This document shows, in pieces, positions 54,945 to 64,000 of a DNA stretch of 64,000 nt (position 1 is its first letter; every line of letters starts with the position of its first letter). The notes beneath the pieces were generated by a model. It saw only the letters and a program-made list of their open reading frames with translations. It was not told the origin of the DNA and did not search any database. The stretch lies in NCBI RefSeq assembly GCF_001675165.1, contig NZ_LROS01000022.1, forward strand, positions 124,001-188,000, in the 5' to 3' direction. A program made the position numbers and the translations under genes. This DNA is from Clostridium ragsdalei P11. Lineage in GTDB: Bacteria > Bacillota > Clostridia > Clostridiales > Clostridiaceae.

Positions 54945-55612
54945 GGCATTATATACCCTAACCCTCTTCTTGTCTCTATTGGATTTTCTATACCTATCTC
55001 TTCAAGCTTCTTTCTTAATCTGTTAATATTAACAGTTAAAGCACTGTCATCTACAAAATAGTCTACTTTCCACAAGTATTCCATAAGTAAATCTCTTTTT
55101 ACTATACTTCCCCTATTATTTATTAAATAAGAAAGTATCTTAACCTCATTTTTAGTTAGCTCTAAGGATTTGTCTTTATAAATAACCGTTGCATTTGAAA
55201 GATTTAAATTAAAATCTTTGTAATTTAATATATTATTAGTTTTTAAGTTTCCATATGTTCTTTTTAATATATTTGTCATCCTTGCAAGTAGTATTTCTGT
55301 ATTATAAGGTTTTGTTATAAAATCGTCTGCCCCCAAATTCATACTAATTAATTCATCTGCGTCACTATCTCTGCTAGTAACTATTATAATAGGAACATCT
55401 GAGGTTTTACGTATTTCTCTACATATATAATAGCCATCAAACTGTGGGAGATTTATGTCTAGCAATATAAGGTTTGCATTCTCATTTTCAACATATTGTA
55501 TTATATTATTAAACTCTACAGGAGCTTTCACTTCGTATCCATATTTCATTAAAAAGCTTTGTAATTCTTCTCTTATAACTTCATCATCTTCAATAATAAT
55601 AATTTTTCTCAT
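54941..55612 (-). CDS. BceR-like OmpR-family response regulator
   Basis: Response regulator of 223 residues: receiver with Asp52 (LLDINLPQFDG) and OmpR winged helix ending RRGLGYIMP. Should activate the bceAB-like genes upstream in response to peptide antibiotics. The frame extends 15 codons upstream, but the ATG at 55612 (MRKIIIIEDD) gives the normal N-terminus and has AAAGG ahead of it. Confidence 0.9.
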   Translation of the reverse strand: MRKIIIIEDDEVIREELQSFLMKYGYEVKAPVEFNNIIQYVENENANLILLDINLPQFDGYYICREIRKTSDVPIIIVTSRDSDADELISMNLGADDFITKPYNTEILLARMTNILKRTYGNLKTNNILNYKDFNLNLSNATVIYKDKSLELTKNEVKILSYLINNRGSIVKRDLLMEYLWKVDYFVDDSALTVNINRLRKKLEEIGIENPIETRRGLGYIMP

Positions 55613-55691
55613 TATTTTCTTTACCTTTCTATATAGAAGACTATTAAACTTTGGCAAACAAAATTTAATAGCCCTAATAATTATTATAATA

Positions 55692-57683
55692 TTAGATATT
55701 ATTTTTTACTATATTTTTATATCCTGTATATGTTGTATAGAAATATCCTGCGTAAACTGCAATAAATAATAACGCTGTTATTAAAGCTGAAAATCTAATA
55801 TCTATTTGATTAAACTTACTCATCTCTCCATTAACTACTGAAATGCCAATAATAGAATGAATTATCGCAAGCATAACTGGGAGACTAAAATATATCAGAG
55901 TTTGAATGAAGATTGTTTTATCTATCATTTTTTTGTTTGCACCAATTCTCTTTAAAGCTTTATATCTTTCTATACTATCACTAGCTTCTGACAATTGCTC
56001 AAGAGCAAGCACTGCCATGCTAGTTATTAGAAATACTATCCCTAAATATATTCCAATAAATAATACTGCTGTTGTTCCGCTCTTACTTCTAGAATAAATA
56101 TCATCCTTTGAATACGCATCCATATTTGAAATACTTAAGCTCTTATACTTGTGATTTAATAAATTCTCGTGTATTTCACTATATTTTTTATTATTTTGTT
56201 GCCTATTTTTATCTAAATACATCACATTAAGTATGGATCTACAAATTTTATTGTACTTTGGTAGAATTTCATCATTTATAACTATCGTTAAATAAGTATC
56301 TTGCACTATATCATTTCCGAGATTTTCTTCTATAATTTTATCGTTTTTAACCAAGTACTCTTTTCCTTTAATATTAACTTTCTTACTACTTTTAAGCTTT
56401 TCATGAGCTAACTTAACCAGCTCATTATAGTTGGACATAAGTAAAACTTCATCCTTGTTTAAGCTTATTTCTTTTTTTCCTCTCAGTTTCAACATTTTAT
56501 TATAATCCGATATTTTAATAAAGGATACCTCATCATCCTTATGATCTTCATCTGTAATTGATAATAAATTCCCTACTTTTACTCCTGAAAGATATTCATT
56601 GTAAGCTGCATACTTTTCATTTTTATTTGTTTTAAAATTAATTTTAGCTAATACATCTTCTAAATTGTCCTTTTTACTATTATTGTATACTGTTACACTA
56701 GCATCAAAAGGTGCTTCTTTTTCAAGTCCTACTTCAAAACCTTTCTTAAGACTTATTCCCGTAGATAATATAAGTATTGTAATAAATAACATTAAGCATA
56801 TTACTGACATTGATATAAAATTTGTATTAACCTTACTATTTATTTGTTTTACTACAAATATATTCAATCCTTTTAAATATACATTCTTATTTCTATTTAC
56901 TATATATAGTATCACTCCAGATAAACTAAAGAAGAATAATACTGTACCTACTACCGAGAAGATTATTAATGGCTTAAACATAGGATTTCTTGTATCCAAA
57001 CCTATCTTTAGTATAGATTTATACGTAAATCCAAGTAATACCACACATAGAATAAAAGCTAATAAATATGTAAATGAATTTTTAAATTTTATATCTTCAT
57101 TTTTCCTTCCTGCTGTTAGTAAATCAATTATTTTATACTTAGAAATAACAAATACATTAAATATCATAACAAGCAAAAACATTATTCCAAAGTATAATAT
57201 AGTCTTACCTATAGCACTTGTTGAAACAGCAAATCTGTATTCATTTATAGAAGTCTCAAATAATTTTAATGTAAAAATAGATAAAACCTGTGATGTCCCC
57301 ATTCCTAATATAAGACCGGAAATTAAAGATATAATTCCAACTATAAGTGTCTCTGTTACTAATATCCTGGATACTTTTCCTTTTCCCATACCTAAAGACA
57401 TGTATATTCCTAATTCTTTTTTGCGTTTCTTTATTAAAAAATTATTTGCATATAATATTAAACTCCCTAATATCATTGATACAAATACTGATACGCCAGA
57501 CATCATTTCCATTAACCTGGATATGTATTTTGCATTTGAAGATTTTAGATCAATAAGTGCCTTTTGTGAATCTATAGAATTAAAACTGTAAAATATACAA
57601 ACAGCCAGTATTAGTGTTAAAAAGTATATAGTATAATCCTTATAACTTTTCTTAATATTGTTTATAGCTATCTTAAAATACAT
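55692..57683 (-). CDS. BceB-like FtsX-family permease
   Basis: Permease of 663 residues with ten predicted helices and a large outer domain of about 200 residues between helices 7 and 8, the BceB layout. FtsX domains appear near 60-170 and 560-655 (KKRKKELGIYMSLGMGKGKV). With the ATPase it removes peptide antibiotics such as bacitracin from their lipid targets and signals to the kinase. It overlaps the ATPase gene by 11 bases; the ATG at 57683 is about 11 bases after GGAGG. Confidence 0.9.
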   Translation of the reverse strand: MYFKIAINNIKKSYKDYTIYFLTLILAVCIFYSFNSIDSQKALIDLKSSNAKYISRLMEMMSGVSVFVSMILGSLILYANNFLIKKRKKELGIYMSLGMGKGKVSRILVTETLIVGIISLISGLILGMGTSQVLSIFTLKLFETSINEYRFAVSTSAIGKTILYFGIMFLLVMIFNVFVISKYKIIDLLTAGRKNEDIKFKNSFTYLLAFILCVVLLGFTYKSILKIGLDTRNPMFKPLIIFSVVGTVLFFFSLSGVILYIVNRNKNVYLKGLNIFVVKQINSKVNTNFISMSVICLMLFITILILSTGISLKKGFEVGLEKEAPFDASVTVYNNSKKDNLEDVLAKINFKTNKNEKYAAYNEYLSGVKVGNLLSITDEDHKDDEVSFIKISDYNKMLKLRGKKEISLNKDEVLLMSNYNELVKLAHEKLKSSKKVNIKGKEYLVKNDKIIEENLGNDIVQDTYLTIVINDEILPKYNKICRSILNVMYLDKNRQQNNKKYSEIHENLLNHKYKSLSISNMDAYSKDDIYSRSKSGTTAVLFIGIYLGIVFLITSMAVLALEQLSEASDSIERYKALKRIGANKKMIDKTIFIQTLIYFSLPVMLAIIHSIIGISVVNGEMSKFNQIDIRFSALITALLFIAVYAGYFYTTYTGYKNIVKNNI

Positions 57684-58440
57684 TGTTGTCATCGCCTCCA
57701 AGAAGAGTTATAACTTCTATAATTTTATTAAAGAATTCTTTTCTAGTGTTATTACCTCTTACAAGCTCGCTGAAGATTCTTCCATCTTTAATAAAAAGTA
57801 TTCTATGAGCATAGCTTGCTGTAAAGGAATCATGAGTAACCATAAGTATGGTAGTATTCAACTCCTTGTTTAAACTTTCAAATCTTTCAAGTAATAATCT
57901 GGAAGACTTTGAATCCAGTGCTCCTGTTGGTTCATCTGCAAGTACCAAGGATGGATTAGTTACTATTGCTCTTGCTGAAGCAACTCTTTGTTTTTGTCCT
58001 CCTGACATCTGATAAGGATATTTATTTAATACTTGTCCTATTTCTAAATATTTAGCTACTGATTTTATTTTTTCATCTATTTCTGAAATTTTCTCGCCTT
58101 TTATTGTTAATGATAAAGCAATATTCTCATAAGCTGTAAGAGTATCTAATAAGTTGAAGTCTTGAAATATAAACCCTAACTCATTTTGTCTAAACTTGTC
58201 CAATGCTTTTGATTTTAACCTGGTAATGTCACTACCATTTATTATTATCTTTCCCACAGTAACATTATCAATAGTTGATATACAGTTAAGTAATGTAGTT
58301 TTACCACTTCCTGAAGGTCCCATTATTCCAACAAACTCCCCTTCATCTACCTTAAAGCTGATATTATCTATAGCCTTTGTTACATTATCTTTACTACCAT
58401 AATACTTTTCAATTTTTTCTACACTTAATATATTTTGCAT
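57673..58440 (-). CDS. BceA-like ABC transporter ATPase
   Basis: ATPase of 255 residues, MacB/LolD type: Walker A GPSGSGKTTL, Q-loop FIFQDFNLLD, signature MSGGQKQRV, Walker B LVLADEPTGALD, H-loop VTHD. First gene of the four-gene bceABRS-like operon. The longer frame adds 16 residues; the ATG at 58440 (MQNILSVEKIEK) follows AAGGGAG by about nine bases and gives the usual length. Confidence 0.92.
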   Translation of the reverse strand: MQNILSVEKIEKYYGSKDNVTKAIDNISFKVDEGEFVGIMGPSGSGKTTLLNCISTIDNVTVGKIIINGSDITRLKSKALDKFRQNELGFIFQDFNLLDTLTAYENIALSLTIKGEKISEIDEKIKSVAKYLEIGQVLNKYPYQMSGGQKQRVASARAIVTNPSLVLADEPTGALDSKSSRLLLERFESLNKELNTTILMVTHDSFTASYAHRILFIKDGRIFSELVRGNNTRKEFFNKIIEVITLLGGDDNNVF

Positions 58441-58585
58441 TTCCAATTCTCCCTTTTCCTTATTCCAGCTAGAATTTTTTAACTTCATCTGATGAACTTA
58501 TTTTATATGATTCTATTTATATCATCAATTGAACTATATATAATTAATATTACATTTTTGTTATGTTATTTTCCTTAATTATAGA

Positions 58586-58618
58586 GCTGCTGCATTATAG
58601 ATTTTTTATTGCAGCAGC
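58586..58618 (-). terminator. Terminator of the amidase gene
   Basis: Arms GCTGCTGCA and TGCAGCAGC around a T-rich loop, 25 bases after the amidase stop on the minus strand. T-rich sequence follows on that strand only weakly. Confidence 0.6.
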
Positions 58619-58641
58619 CCCATGTTACAAATGTAATGTTG

Positions 58642-59793
58642 TTAATCCCTCATGTGTATGAGAAAAAATCTTATATTTTTATTTCCCCAACCTAAATCCC
58701 AGGGTACATGATACCTATCTGTAGTATGGGAGTTAACCAAAGGGTAATTGTGAGAATCAAATCCCGTTACTATTGCAAAATGATCTATATTGCCTCTGCC
58801 TTTCTCATAAGCTATCAAATCACCTGTCTTTAACTTACTAAATACTCCATTAGATGTATTTGATATAGCAGCAGTCAACTGGTCAAAAGTTCCAATCCTT
58901 ATAACACTTCCCCTTCCACTGTGTAATAAATAGTTTTTTAATCCATCTGCATTTGACCAAGCTCTTGTACCTGGATGCCATTCACCATTAGTACGCATGG
59001 CACCTCCTTCTTTATCTCCCAATACTTGAGATATAAAATTAGTACAGTCTCCCCCTGCTCCATTATAATCATCATACTTCCTATTATATTTAAAGTTATT
59101 GCTATTTCCCCAAGCTATGCCACAATACTTGTCAGCATAAGCCACTGCATTTTTCCTGTCATAAACCATTTTCCTTTTACTACTGAAATTATTGAAATAC
59201 TTTTTTGAAGAACTTAAGTTATTATTTAATGCTGCTGTATAAAGTTGAAGAGAATCTTCAAAGCAATCAGTGTACCAATCACTAAGTACAAGCCAATTTC
59301 CATCTTTTTTTACTACACTTGCCGTATGGCGTATACCTACTCCAAATGAATTTAATGGACTAGCTTCATCATTTTTATATTTATAATCAAACTTATAACT
59401 TTCTGCAATAACTAATCTTACTGCGTTGCCACGAGGTATAGCTTTTCTTAAATTTATAGTAGATTTAATATCTTTAAATTCTATATTTCTTTTACTGCAC
59501 CAATCCTTCAAGTATTTAGCTCTTTTTACCTCATGCTCCAATGCATATCTACCGCTTGGTCTAGATGTATCATAGTAATTATTCAATGTTGAATAGTCAC
59601 CGGTTTTAAGAGCATCACACCGAAAATTATATATTTTTTCAATTTCTGCACTTATCTCTTCCTTATTTATATTTTCCCTAGACTTGCATATTGAACATTT
59701 AAGTACAGGGATCGTTAAGAATATAAATATTAAAGTTATGTATTTTAGCAATGACATAACTTTAATTTTCTTCATCCCATGATTTAATCTCAC
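58642..59793 (-). CDS. Secreted amidase_6-domain protein
   Basis: Exported protein of 383 residues: N-terminal membrane/signal helix (LLKYITLIFIFLTIPVL), a helical middle region, and a C-terminal putative amidase domain (about 225-383) with NGAGGDCTNFISQVL supplying the catalytic Cys and DHFAIVTGFD the His. Probably a peptidoglycan or peptide amidase outside the membrane. Start: GTG at 59793 is seven bases after AGGAGGAG; the longer frame would read through that site. Confidence 0.8.
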   Translation of the reverse strand: MRLNHGMKKIKVMSLLKYITLIFIFLTIPVLKCSICKSRENINKEEISAEIEKIYNFRCDALKTGDYSTLNNYYDTSRPSGRYALEHEVKRAKYLKDWCSKRNIEFKDIKSTINLRKAIPRGNAVRLVIAESYKFDYKYKNDEASPLNSFGVGIRHTASVVKKDGNWLVLSDWYTDCFEDSLQLYTAALNNNLSSSKKYFNNFSSKRKMVYDRKNAVAYADKYCGIAWGNSNNFKYNRKYDDYNGAGGDCTNFISQVLGDKEGGAMRTNGEWHPGTRAWSNADGLKNYLLHSGRGSVIRIGTFDQLTAAISNTSNGVFSKLKTGDLIAYEKGRGNIDHFAIVTGFDSHNYPLVNSHTTDRYHVPWDLGWGNKNIRFFLIHMRD

Positions 59794-60086
59794 AAATAGT
59801 CTCCTCCTAAAAAATAACTTAACAGTTTGCCTATTATGTTTAATAAAAAGCATCTATAACTATATGATTAGAATTTTATTATAAAATCATGTGATAAATA
59901 TATTTCCAAATTTCATGTTAAATTTTATACCTTGTTCTACTTTGTATCACTTAAATTTATCTTTTATTGTAATAAACTTAGAGGGTACATCACTGCTTAA
60001 AAACTTTTCTTTTTATAGAGGATTATAGAATATTATGTAGAATAATTATATTATGGATTAAAATAACATTGTACTAAGGAGACAAT

Positions 60087-61475
60087 ATGATGAAAGACAA
60101 TATGATGAAAGTATTATCCCAGCTAAATAGTGAAGAAAATTATGAAAGTATTATAGAACTTACTTCACTTATCTTAATTAAACATCCAGAGGATATCAAA
60201 ATTCACTATTGTCTGGCAATGGCTTACATTACAAAAGGTGACAGAACTAACGGATTAAAACATTTACAAAATTTAATCTCCCAATCATTAAGTGCAAATA
60301 AAGAAAGCAAGGTTCATAGATTATTTATAAATCGGATAATATTACAGACGGTAGAAATTACAGAACTTTCACTCCATGGGGGGGATATGCTTGGTAAAAA
60401 TACAATTCAAATAGTTAAAGAAGTAAAGCATTATGCCCATAAACTTGGAGAAAAGAATCTAGAACAGAGTGCAGAAAATATTTTAAAAAGGTGGATACAT
60501 ATAAACTCATTCAATCAACCAATAGTGGCGTTAATTCCTGATTCGCCATTAACTCTTCAAGTAGAGCCCACTAATGCCTGCAATTTAAACTGCACTATGT
60601 GCCCTCGCAGTAAGATGACCCGTAAAGTGGGATTTATGGATACGGCAATTTTTGATGAAATGCTTGGCGGTTGGAAAAATAGAGTACTTGTTAAATATGT
60701 ACAGCATTTAATTTTTGGGACTACTTTCCCCATCATTAAGAGGGGTTCCATTAAACTCTTTTTTATGGGTGAACCTTTAATTCATAATCAACTAGATAAA
60801 TTAATAGGAAGTGGAAAACGGGCTGGCTGTACTGTTGGAATCCAGACTAATGGCATAGCTCTTATAAATAAAGTGGTCCGCCAAAAATTGTTGTCAGCAA
60901 AACCTTCTGTAATAGGAATTTCTCTTGATGGTATAAATGAAATGTCATATGAATCTGTTAGACAAGGAGCCCATTGGGTAGATATTTGCAAAGGATTGGA
61001 AGCGCTACATAAAGAACGTGAGGAAATGAATTTGCATAGAAAGGCATGGATTATAATATCTTCTATTATTCCCCAATGGAATCAGATGTCGCTGGAACGT
61101 GCACAAAAATTTCTTGAGCCGATCCGTCCTTTTGTAGATCATATTGGATTTATTCCTCTAAGCCGTGAGCGGAATCCTAAATTTTATGATGGAAACGGTA
61201 AAATCACCTTATACAGCAAGCAGCCTATAGCCAGCGTATCAAAACTGCAGCCATTATGTGTAGAACCATTTACAAAACTCAATGTTCTCTGGGATGGGAG
61301 TATCACTCCATGTTGTTATGACATTGATTGTGATATGCTATTAGGTCAGGTCAAAGATGGTATCGATACCATCTGGAAATCCAACAAAGTAAAAGAACTT
61401 CAGTATGCTCTTTTAAATCAGGATATTAAGAAGTATCCCCTATGTTCAGTATGTATGGGCAATAACAAAATGTAA
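60087..61475 (+). CDS. Radical SAM/SPASM protein with helical TPR-like N-terminus
   Basis: Protein of 462 residues. Residues 1-135 are helical and TPR-like (SIIELTSLILIKHPEDIKIHY; key part LILIKHPEDIKIHYCLAMAY). The radical SAM core has Cys165, Cys169 and Cys172 (NACNLNCTMCPR) and a FFMGEPL segment. A SPASM-like end has CVEPF, ITPCCYD and CSVCMG cysteines. It is not a normal glycyl radical activase: it lacks the activase signature before the Cys motif and the ferredoxin insert. It precedes a glycyl radical enzyme by 53 bases on the same strand, so a shared pathway is likely. Substrate unknown. Confidence 0.8.
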   Translation: MMKDNMMKVLSQLNSEENYESIIELTSLILIKHPEDIKIHYCLAMAYITKGDRTNGLKHLQNLISQSLSANKESKVHRLFINRIILQTVEITELSLHGGDMLGKNTIQIVKEVKHYAHKLGEKNLEQSAENILKRWIHINSFNQPIVALIPDSPLTLQVEPTNACNLNCTMCPRSKMTRKVGFMDTAIFDEMLGGWKNRVLVKYVQHLIFGTTFPIIKRGSIKLFFMGEPLIHNQLDKLIGSGKRAGCTVGIQTNGIALINKVVRQKLLSAKPSVIGISLDGINEMSYESVRQGAHWVDICKGLEALHKEREEMNLHRKAWIIISSIIPQWNQMSLERAQKFLEPIRPFVDHIGFIPLSRERNPKFYDGNGKITLYSKQPIASVSKLQPLCVEPFTKLNVLWDGSITPCCYDIDCDMLLGQVKDGIDTIWKSNKVKELQYALLNQDIKKYPLCSVCMGNNKM

Positions 61476-61528
61476 TATCAAATTTTTATGGTGAAATACA
61501 AACTATTTTAATTAAGGAGGAATATTTT

Positions 61529-64000
61529 ATGGAACTTAAAAAGAGTCAAACACCTACATGGCCACCAACTATGGAGGAAAAAGAAGAATCCGGGTTTGTT
61601 GATCGTGAAGTTAAAGGACAACCTTCAACTGAAAGAAACAAGAGAATTAAGCAGCGTTATTTAGATGCAAGACTTATGTTGGATCCAGAATTTTCAGTTT
61701 TATTTACAGAAAAATGGCGTGAATGTGATGGGGAGCCTGTATTAATACGCCATGCTAAAGCTTATGCTTATGCACTTGAAAATGTTACTCCATCAATTCT
61801 GCCTGATGAATTAATTGTAATGCAGAAAACACGTTACACACGTGGGGCACCAGTTCATCTGCAATACAGTCAGCAATTTTATCCGATTATGTTAAGTCAT
61901 AGCGAATCTGTTGAGGACAAAAAAATATACGATATAGGAATGGGTGGCGGACGTAAACATATTGAATCAAAAGGCTTGAAGCAGTGTGGAATTTATGCAA
62001 TCAGAGATGAGGATGTTCAACCACTTCTGGATGCCTGCAATTATTGGAAAGGCAAATGTATTGATGAAGCAGCTGAAAAATTTATTAACGAAAATATGCC
62101 CGATGCAGAAACCTTTAATAATGGCTATAAGGTAACTATGTGGCCGTTAAGTGTCGTTTCCATAATGGAAGGCAGATGGGTACCCGCTTATGATATAATC
62201 GTGGAGCGCGGCCTTGAGAATGTTATCAAGGAATGCAAGGAGCATATTGCCAATACTTTGCCTACTACCTATGATGTTGCGGAAAAGATCTTGTTCTGGA
62301 GAGCCTCAATTATTTCCTGTGAAGCAGTAATAAATTGGTCAAAGAACTACGCGCAGCAAGCTCGCATAGCTGCAGACACCGAAACAGATATGACACGTAA
62401 AAAAGAATTATTAGATATAGCAGAAAGGCTTGAATGGGTTCCTGCAAAACCTGCACGTAATTTTATGGAGGCACTTCAATCTGCATGGATAGGCCATATC
62501 GCTGTGGGACATGATTGTTCCGTCGTTGGTCTTTCACCAGGAAGATGGGGACAATTGTTGTACCCTTATTATAAAAAAGATCTTAAAGAGGGAAAGTTAA
62601 CACGTGCACAAGTTATTGAAGTAATGGAACAGATACGTATCAAATTCTCAGGAAATGAATATATTGCACCACGTGCATGGTCTGCAATGGCTTCTGGAAA
62701 TGCATATCAGCACCTAGTAGTGGGTGGTGTAGATAAAAATGGTTTACCAGCAGAAAATGACCTAGAATTTGATATTTTACAAGCTGGCATTAATATGCAG
62801 ACAATACAGCCAACTCTCGGGGTACAGGTCAGTTCAAAAACCAGTGATAAACTGATGATGAAGGCTGCAGAATGCTGCAAGAGTGGCGGCGGCTATCCAG
62901 CATTCTTCAATAACGACATCAGCATTCAACATTTACTAATCGATGAAAGCGAAGAAGATATTACTTTAGAGGATGCAAGAGATGTAGCTATAGCAGGATG
63001 TGTTGAAATCGGAACACAGGGAACTTCACACGGTATTACCCATCCTGCATTCTTTAATGAGCCAAAGATTCTTGAAATAGTCCTTAATGATGGTGTTGAT
63101 CCAAGAACAAACGTAAGATGCTATGATCCTCTGGGGAAAATAGATAGTTATGAAAAACTGTGGGATACATGGTGCAAGGTTGAATCAAAATATCTTAAAT
63201 TTTACATGGATTCATGGAATTATACAGTAGAAATGCGCCGTGAAATAAATCCTTTGGTATTTGCTTCGGTGTTGATGAAGGATTGTATTAAGACCGGTAG
63301 GCCTATGGACGAAAATGGATGCCGTTATAATAAGTCAGTAACCCTGTTGAATTCAGGAATGGTTAATGTAGCAAACAGCTTTGCTGCTATCAAAAAGTGT
63401 GTATTTGAAGAAAAATTATTTACTTTGGATGAATTAAAACAATCTTTAAAGGAAAACTTCGGTTATGAGAAATCAGATAGTCGTACGTCGATGCTTGAAC
63501 AAAAACGAATTGATATGAAATGGGCTAAGATTCATAAATTATGTCTTGATGCACCAAAGTTCGGTAACGATGATGATTATGTTGATAGCATTTTCGTACA
63601 TTTGTGGCAACATTATAAAGATATAGTTTCAAAACAAACAACCTATTTAGGCTATCATTGGGTTCCTGCAGCATTATCCATATCATCACATGGTCCATTT
63701 GGTCGTGTATGTGGAGCAACACCTGATGGAAGATTAGCAGGTGTAACATTGACCGATGGCATCCTTTCAGCAACTCCGGGAACTGATGTTAATGGTCCTA
63801 TGGCTCTATTAAATTCTGGAATTAAACTAGATTGTACCGATATGCGTAGTGTACAGCTGAATATGAAATTTCATCCTAATGCTGTTAAAGGTACTGAAGG
63901 TTCACATCACCTTGTAGACCTAATTAGAGGCTATTTTAGTAAGGGTGGTTACCACGTCCAGTTCAATATAGTGGACTCCAAGATGCTCCGAGATGCACAG
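61529..64000 (+). CDS. Glycyl radical enzyme, unassigned, arylacetate-decarboxylase-like (cut by window end)
   Basis: Open frame of 824 codons running off the window; the glycyl loop (RVAGY type) is expected just beyond. AAGGAGG precedes the ATG. Cys491 and Glu493 (AGCVEIGTQG) form the C-X-E active site. Blocks such as LIVMQKTRYTRGAP, HGPFGRVCGATPDGRL, FHPNAVKG and GGYHVQFNIVD resemble p-hydroxyphenylacetate and indoleacetate decarboxylases more than CutC or PFL. After Glu the sequence is not the EP of dehydratases and lyases, and the loop after it is shorter than I recall in HpdB. Substrate is open; no activase is seen in the window. Confidence 0.85.
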   Translation, partial: MELKKSQTPTWPPTMEEKEESGFVDREVKGQPSTERNKRIKQRYLDARLMLDPEFSVLFTEKWRECDGEPVLIRHAKAYAYALENVTPSILPDELIVMQKTRYTRGAPVHLQYSQQFYPIMLSHSESVEDKKIYDIGMGGGRKHIESKGLKQCGIYAIRDEDVQPLLDACNYWKGKCIDEAAEKFINENMPDAETFNNGYKVTMWPLSVVSIMEGRWVPAYDIIVERGLENVIKECKEHIANTLPTTYDVAEKILFWRASIISCEAVINWSKNYAQQARIAADTETDMTRKKELLDIAERLEWVPAKPARNFMEALQSAWIGHIAVGHDCSVVGLSPGRWGQLLYPYYKKDLKEGKLTRAQVIEVMEQIRIKFSGNEYIAPRAWSAMASGNAYQHLVVGGVDKNGLPAENDLEFDILQAGINMQTIQPTLGVQVSSKTSDKLMMKAAECCKSGGGYPAFFNNDISIQHLLIDESEEDITLEDARDVAIAGCVEIGTQGTSHGITHPAFFNEPKILEIVLNDGVDPRTNVRCYDPLGKIDSYEKLWDTWCKVESKYLKFYMDSWNYTVEMRREINPLVFASVLMKDCIKTGRPMDENGCRYNKSVTLLNSGMVNVANSFAAIKKCVFEEKLFTLDELKQSLKENFGYEKSDSRTSMLEQKRIDMKWAKIHKLCLDAPKFGNDDDYVDSIFVHLWQHYKDIVSKQTTYLGYHWVPAALSISSHGPFGRVCGATPDGRLAGVTLTDGILSATPGTDVNGPMALLNSGIKLDCTDMRSVQLNMKFHPNAVKGTEGSHHLVDLIRGYFSKGGYHVQFNIVDSKMLRDAQ

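Noticed and set aside
56665-57591. Plus-strand frame of 308 codons
   Set aside because: It lies wholly opposite the BceB-like permease, has membrane-like composition only as the antisense of helices, and has no ribosome site.
60087-61475. Radical SAM protein as activase of the downstream glycyl radical enzyme
   Set aside because: It has a SPASM-like C-terminus and a TPR-like N-terminus and lacks the activase signature and ferredoxin insert seen in CutD.
61529-64000. Second choline lyase or pyruvate formate-lyase
   Set aside because: It has neither the GCVEPQ context of CutC nor the adjacent Cys pair of pyruvate formate-lyase.

Overview
The window is low-GC, densely packed DNA from an anaerobic Firmicute. 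AGGAGG-type ribosome sites, the gene families and an iron alcohol dehydrogenase that looks like the butanol dehydrogenases of gas-fermenting clostridia suggest Clostridium, perhaps near C. ljungdahlii/C. autoethanogenum. The genus call rests on recognition, not on a search. I see no rRNA, tRNA, CRISPR or phage.

Layout. 1-8519: potassium ATPase operon (minus strand), two tiny hydrophobic ORFs then kdpA-B-C-X-D-E, the order I recall for C. acetobutylicum. 9177-11033: KimA-type K+ importer. 11495-16189: BMP-type nucleoside ABC transporter. 16593-23932: sugar-acid/tetrose island with a PdxA2-type dehydrogenase, MFS carrier, DUF1537 kinase, EryH-like TIM homologue, EryI-like RpiB homologue, small transaldolase and DeoR repressor. 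24325-29848: a small Cys protein, a choline-kinase-like gene, an iron alcohol dehydrogenase, and a PocR-domain histidine kinase with an AraC-type response regulator. 30129-47922: a glycyl-radical microcompartment (BMC) operon for choline. 48453-52917: MocR regulator, LysE exporter, butanol dehydrogenase, DedA protein. 53043-58440: PAP2 phosphatase and a complete Bce-type antimicrobial-peptide module. 58642-59793: secreted amidase. 60087-64000: radical SAM/SPASM protein followed by a second glycyl radical enzyme cut by the window end.

How the BMC works. CutC, activated by CutD, cleaves choline to trimethylamine and acetaldehyde inside a shell of BMC-H, BMC-T, BMC-P and GrpU-like proteins. A PduP-like dehydrogenase makes acetyl-CoA, PduL makes acetyl phosphate and recycles CoA, EutQ may yield ATP and acetate, and an alcohol dehydrogenase may reoxidise NADH to ethanol. 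PduS and PduT suggest electron transfer through the shell. Two copies of a transporter plus small-protein cassette lead the operon; both are preceded by the same direct repeat, a candidate site for the PocR/AraC two-component system.

Most interesting points: an aldehyde dehydrogenase paralogue in the BMC with its catalytic Cys replaced by Pro; a EutT-like protein without the metal-binding cysteines; a tetrose-phosphate isomerase pair joined to a tetronate kinase; an unassigned glycyl radical enzyme next to a TPR-like SPASM protein; and a dispersed, hairpin-rich intergenic repeat family that also supplies the C-terminus of one gene.
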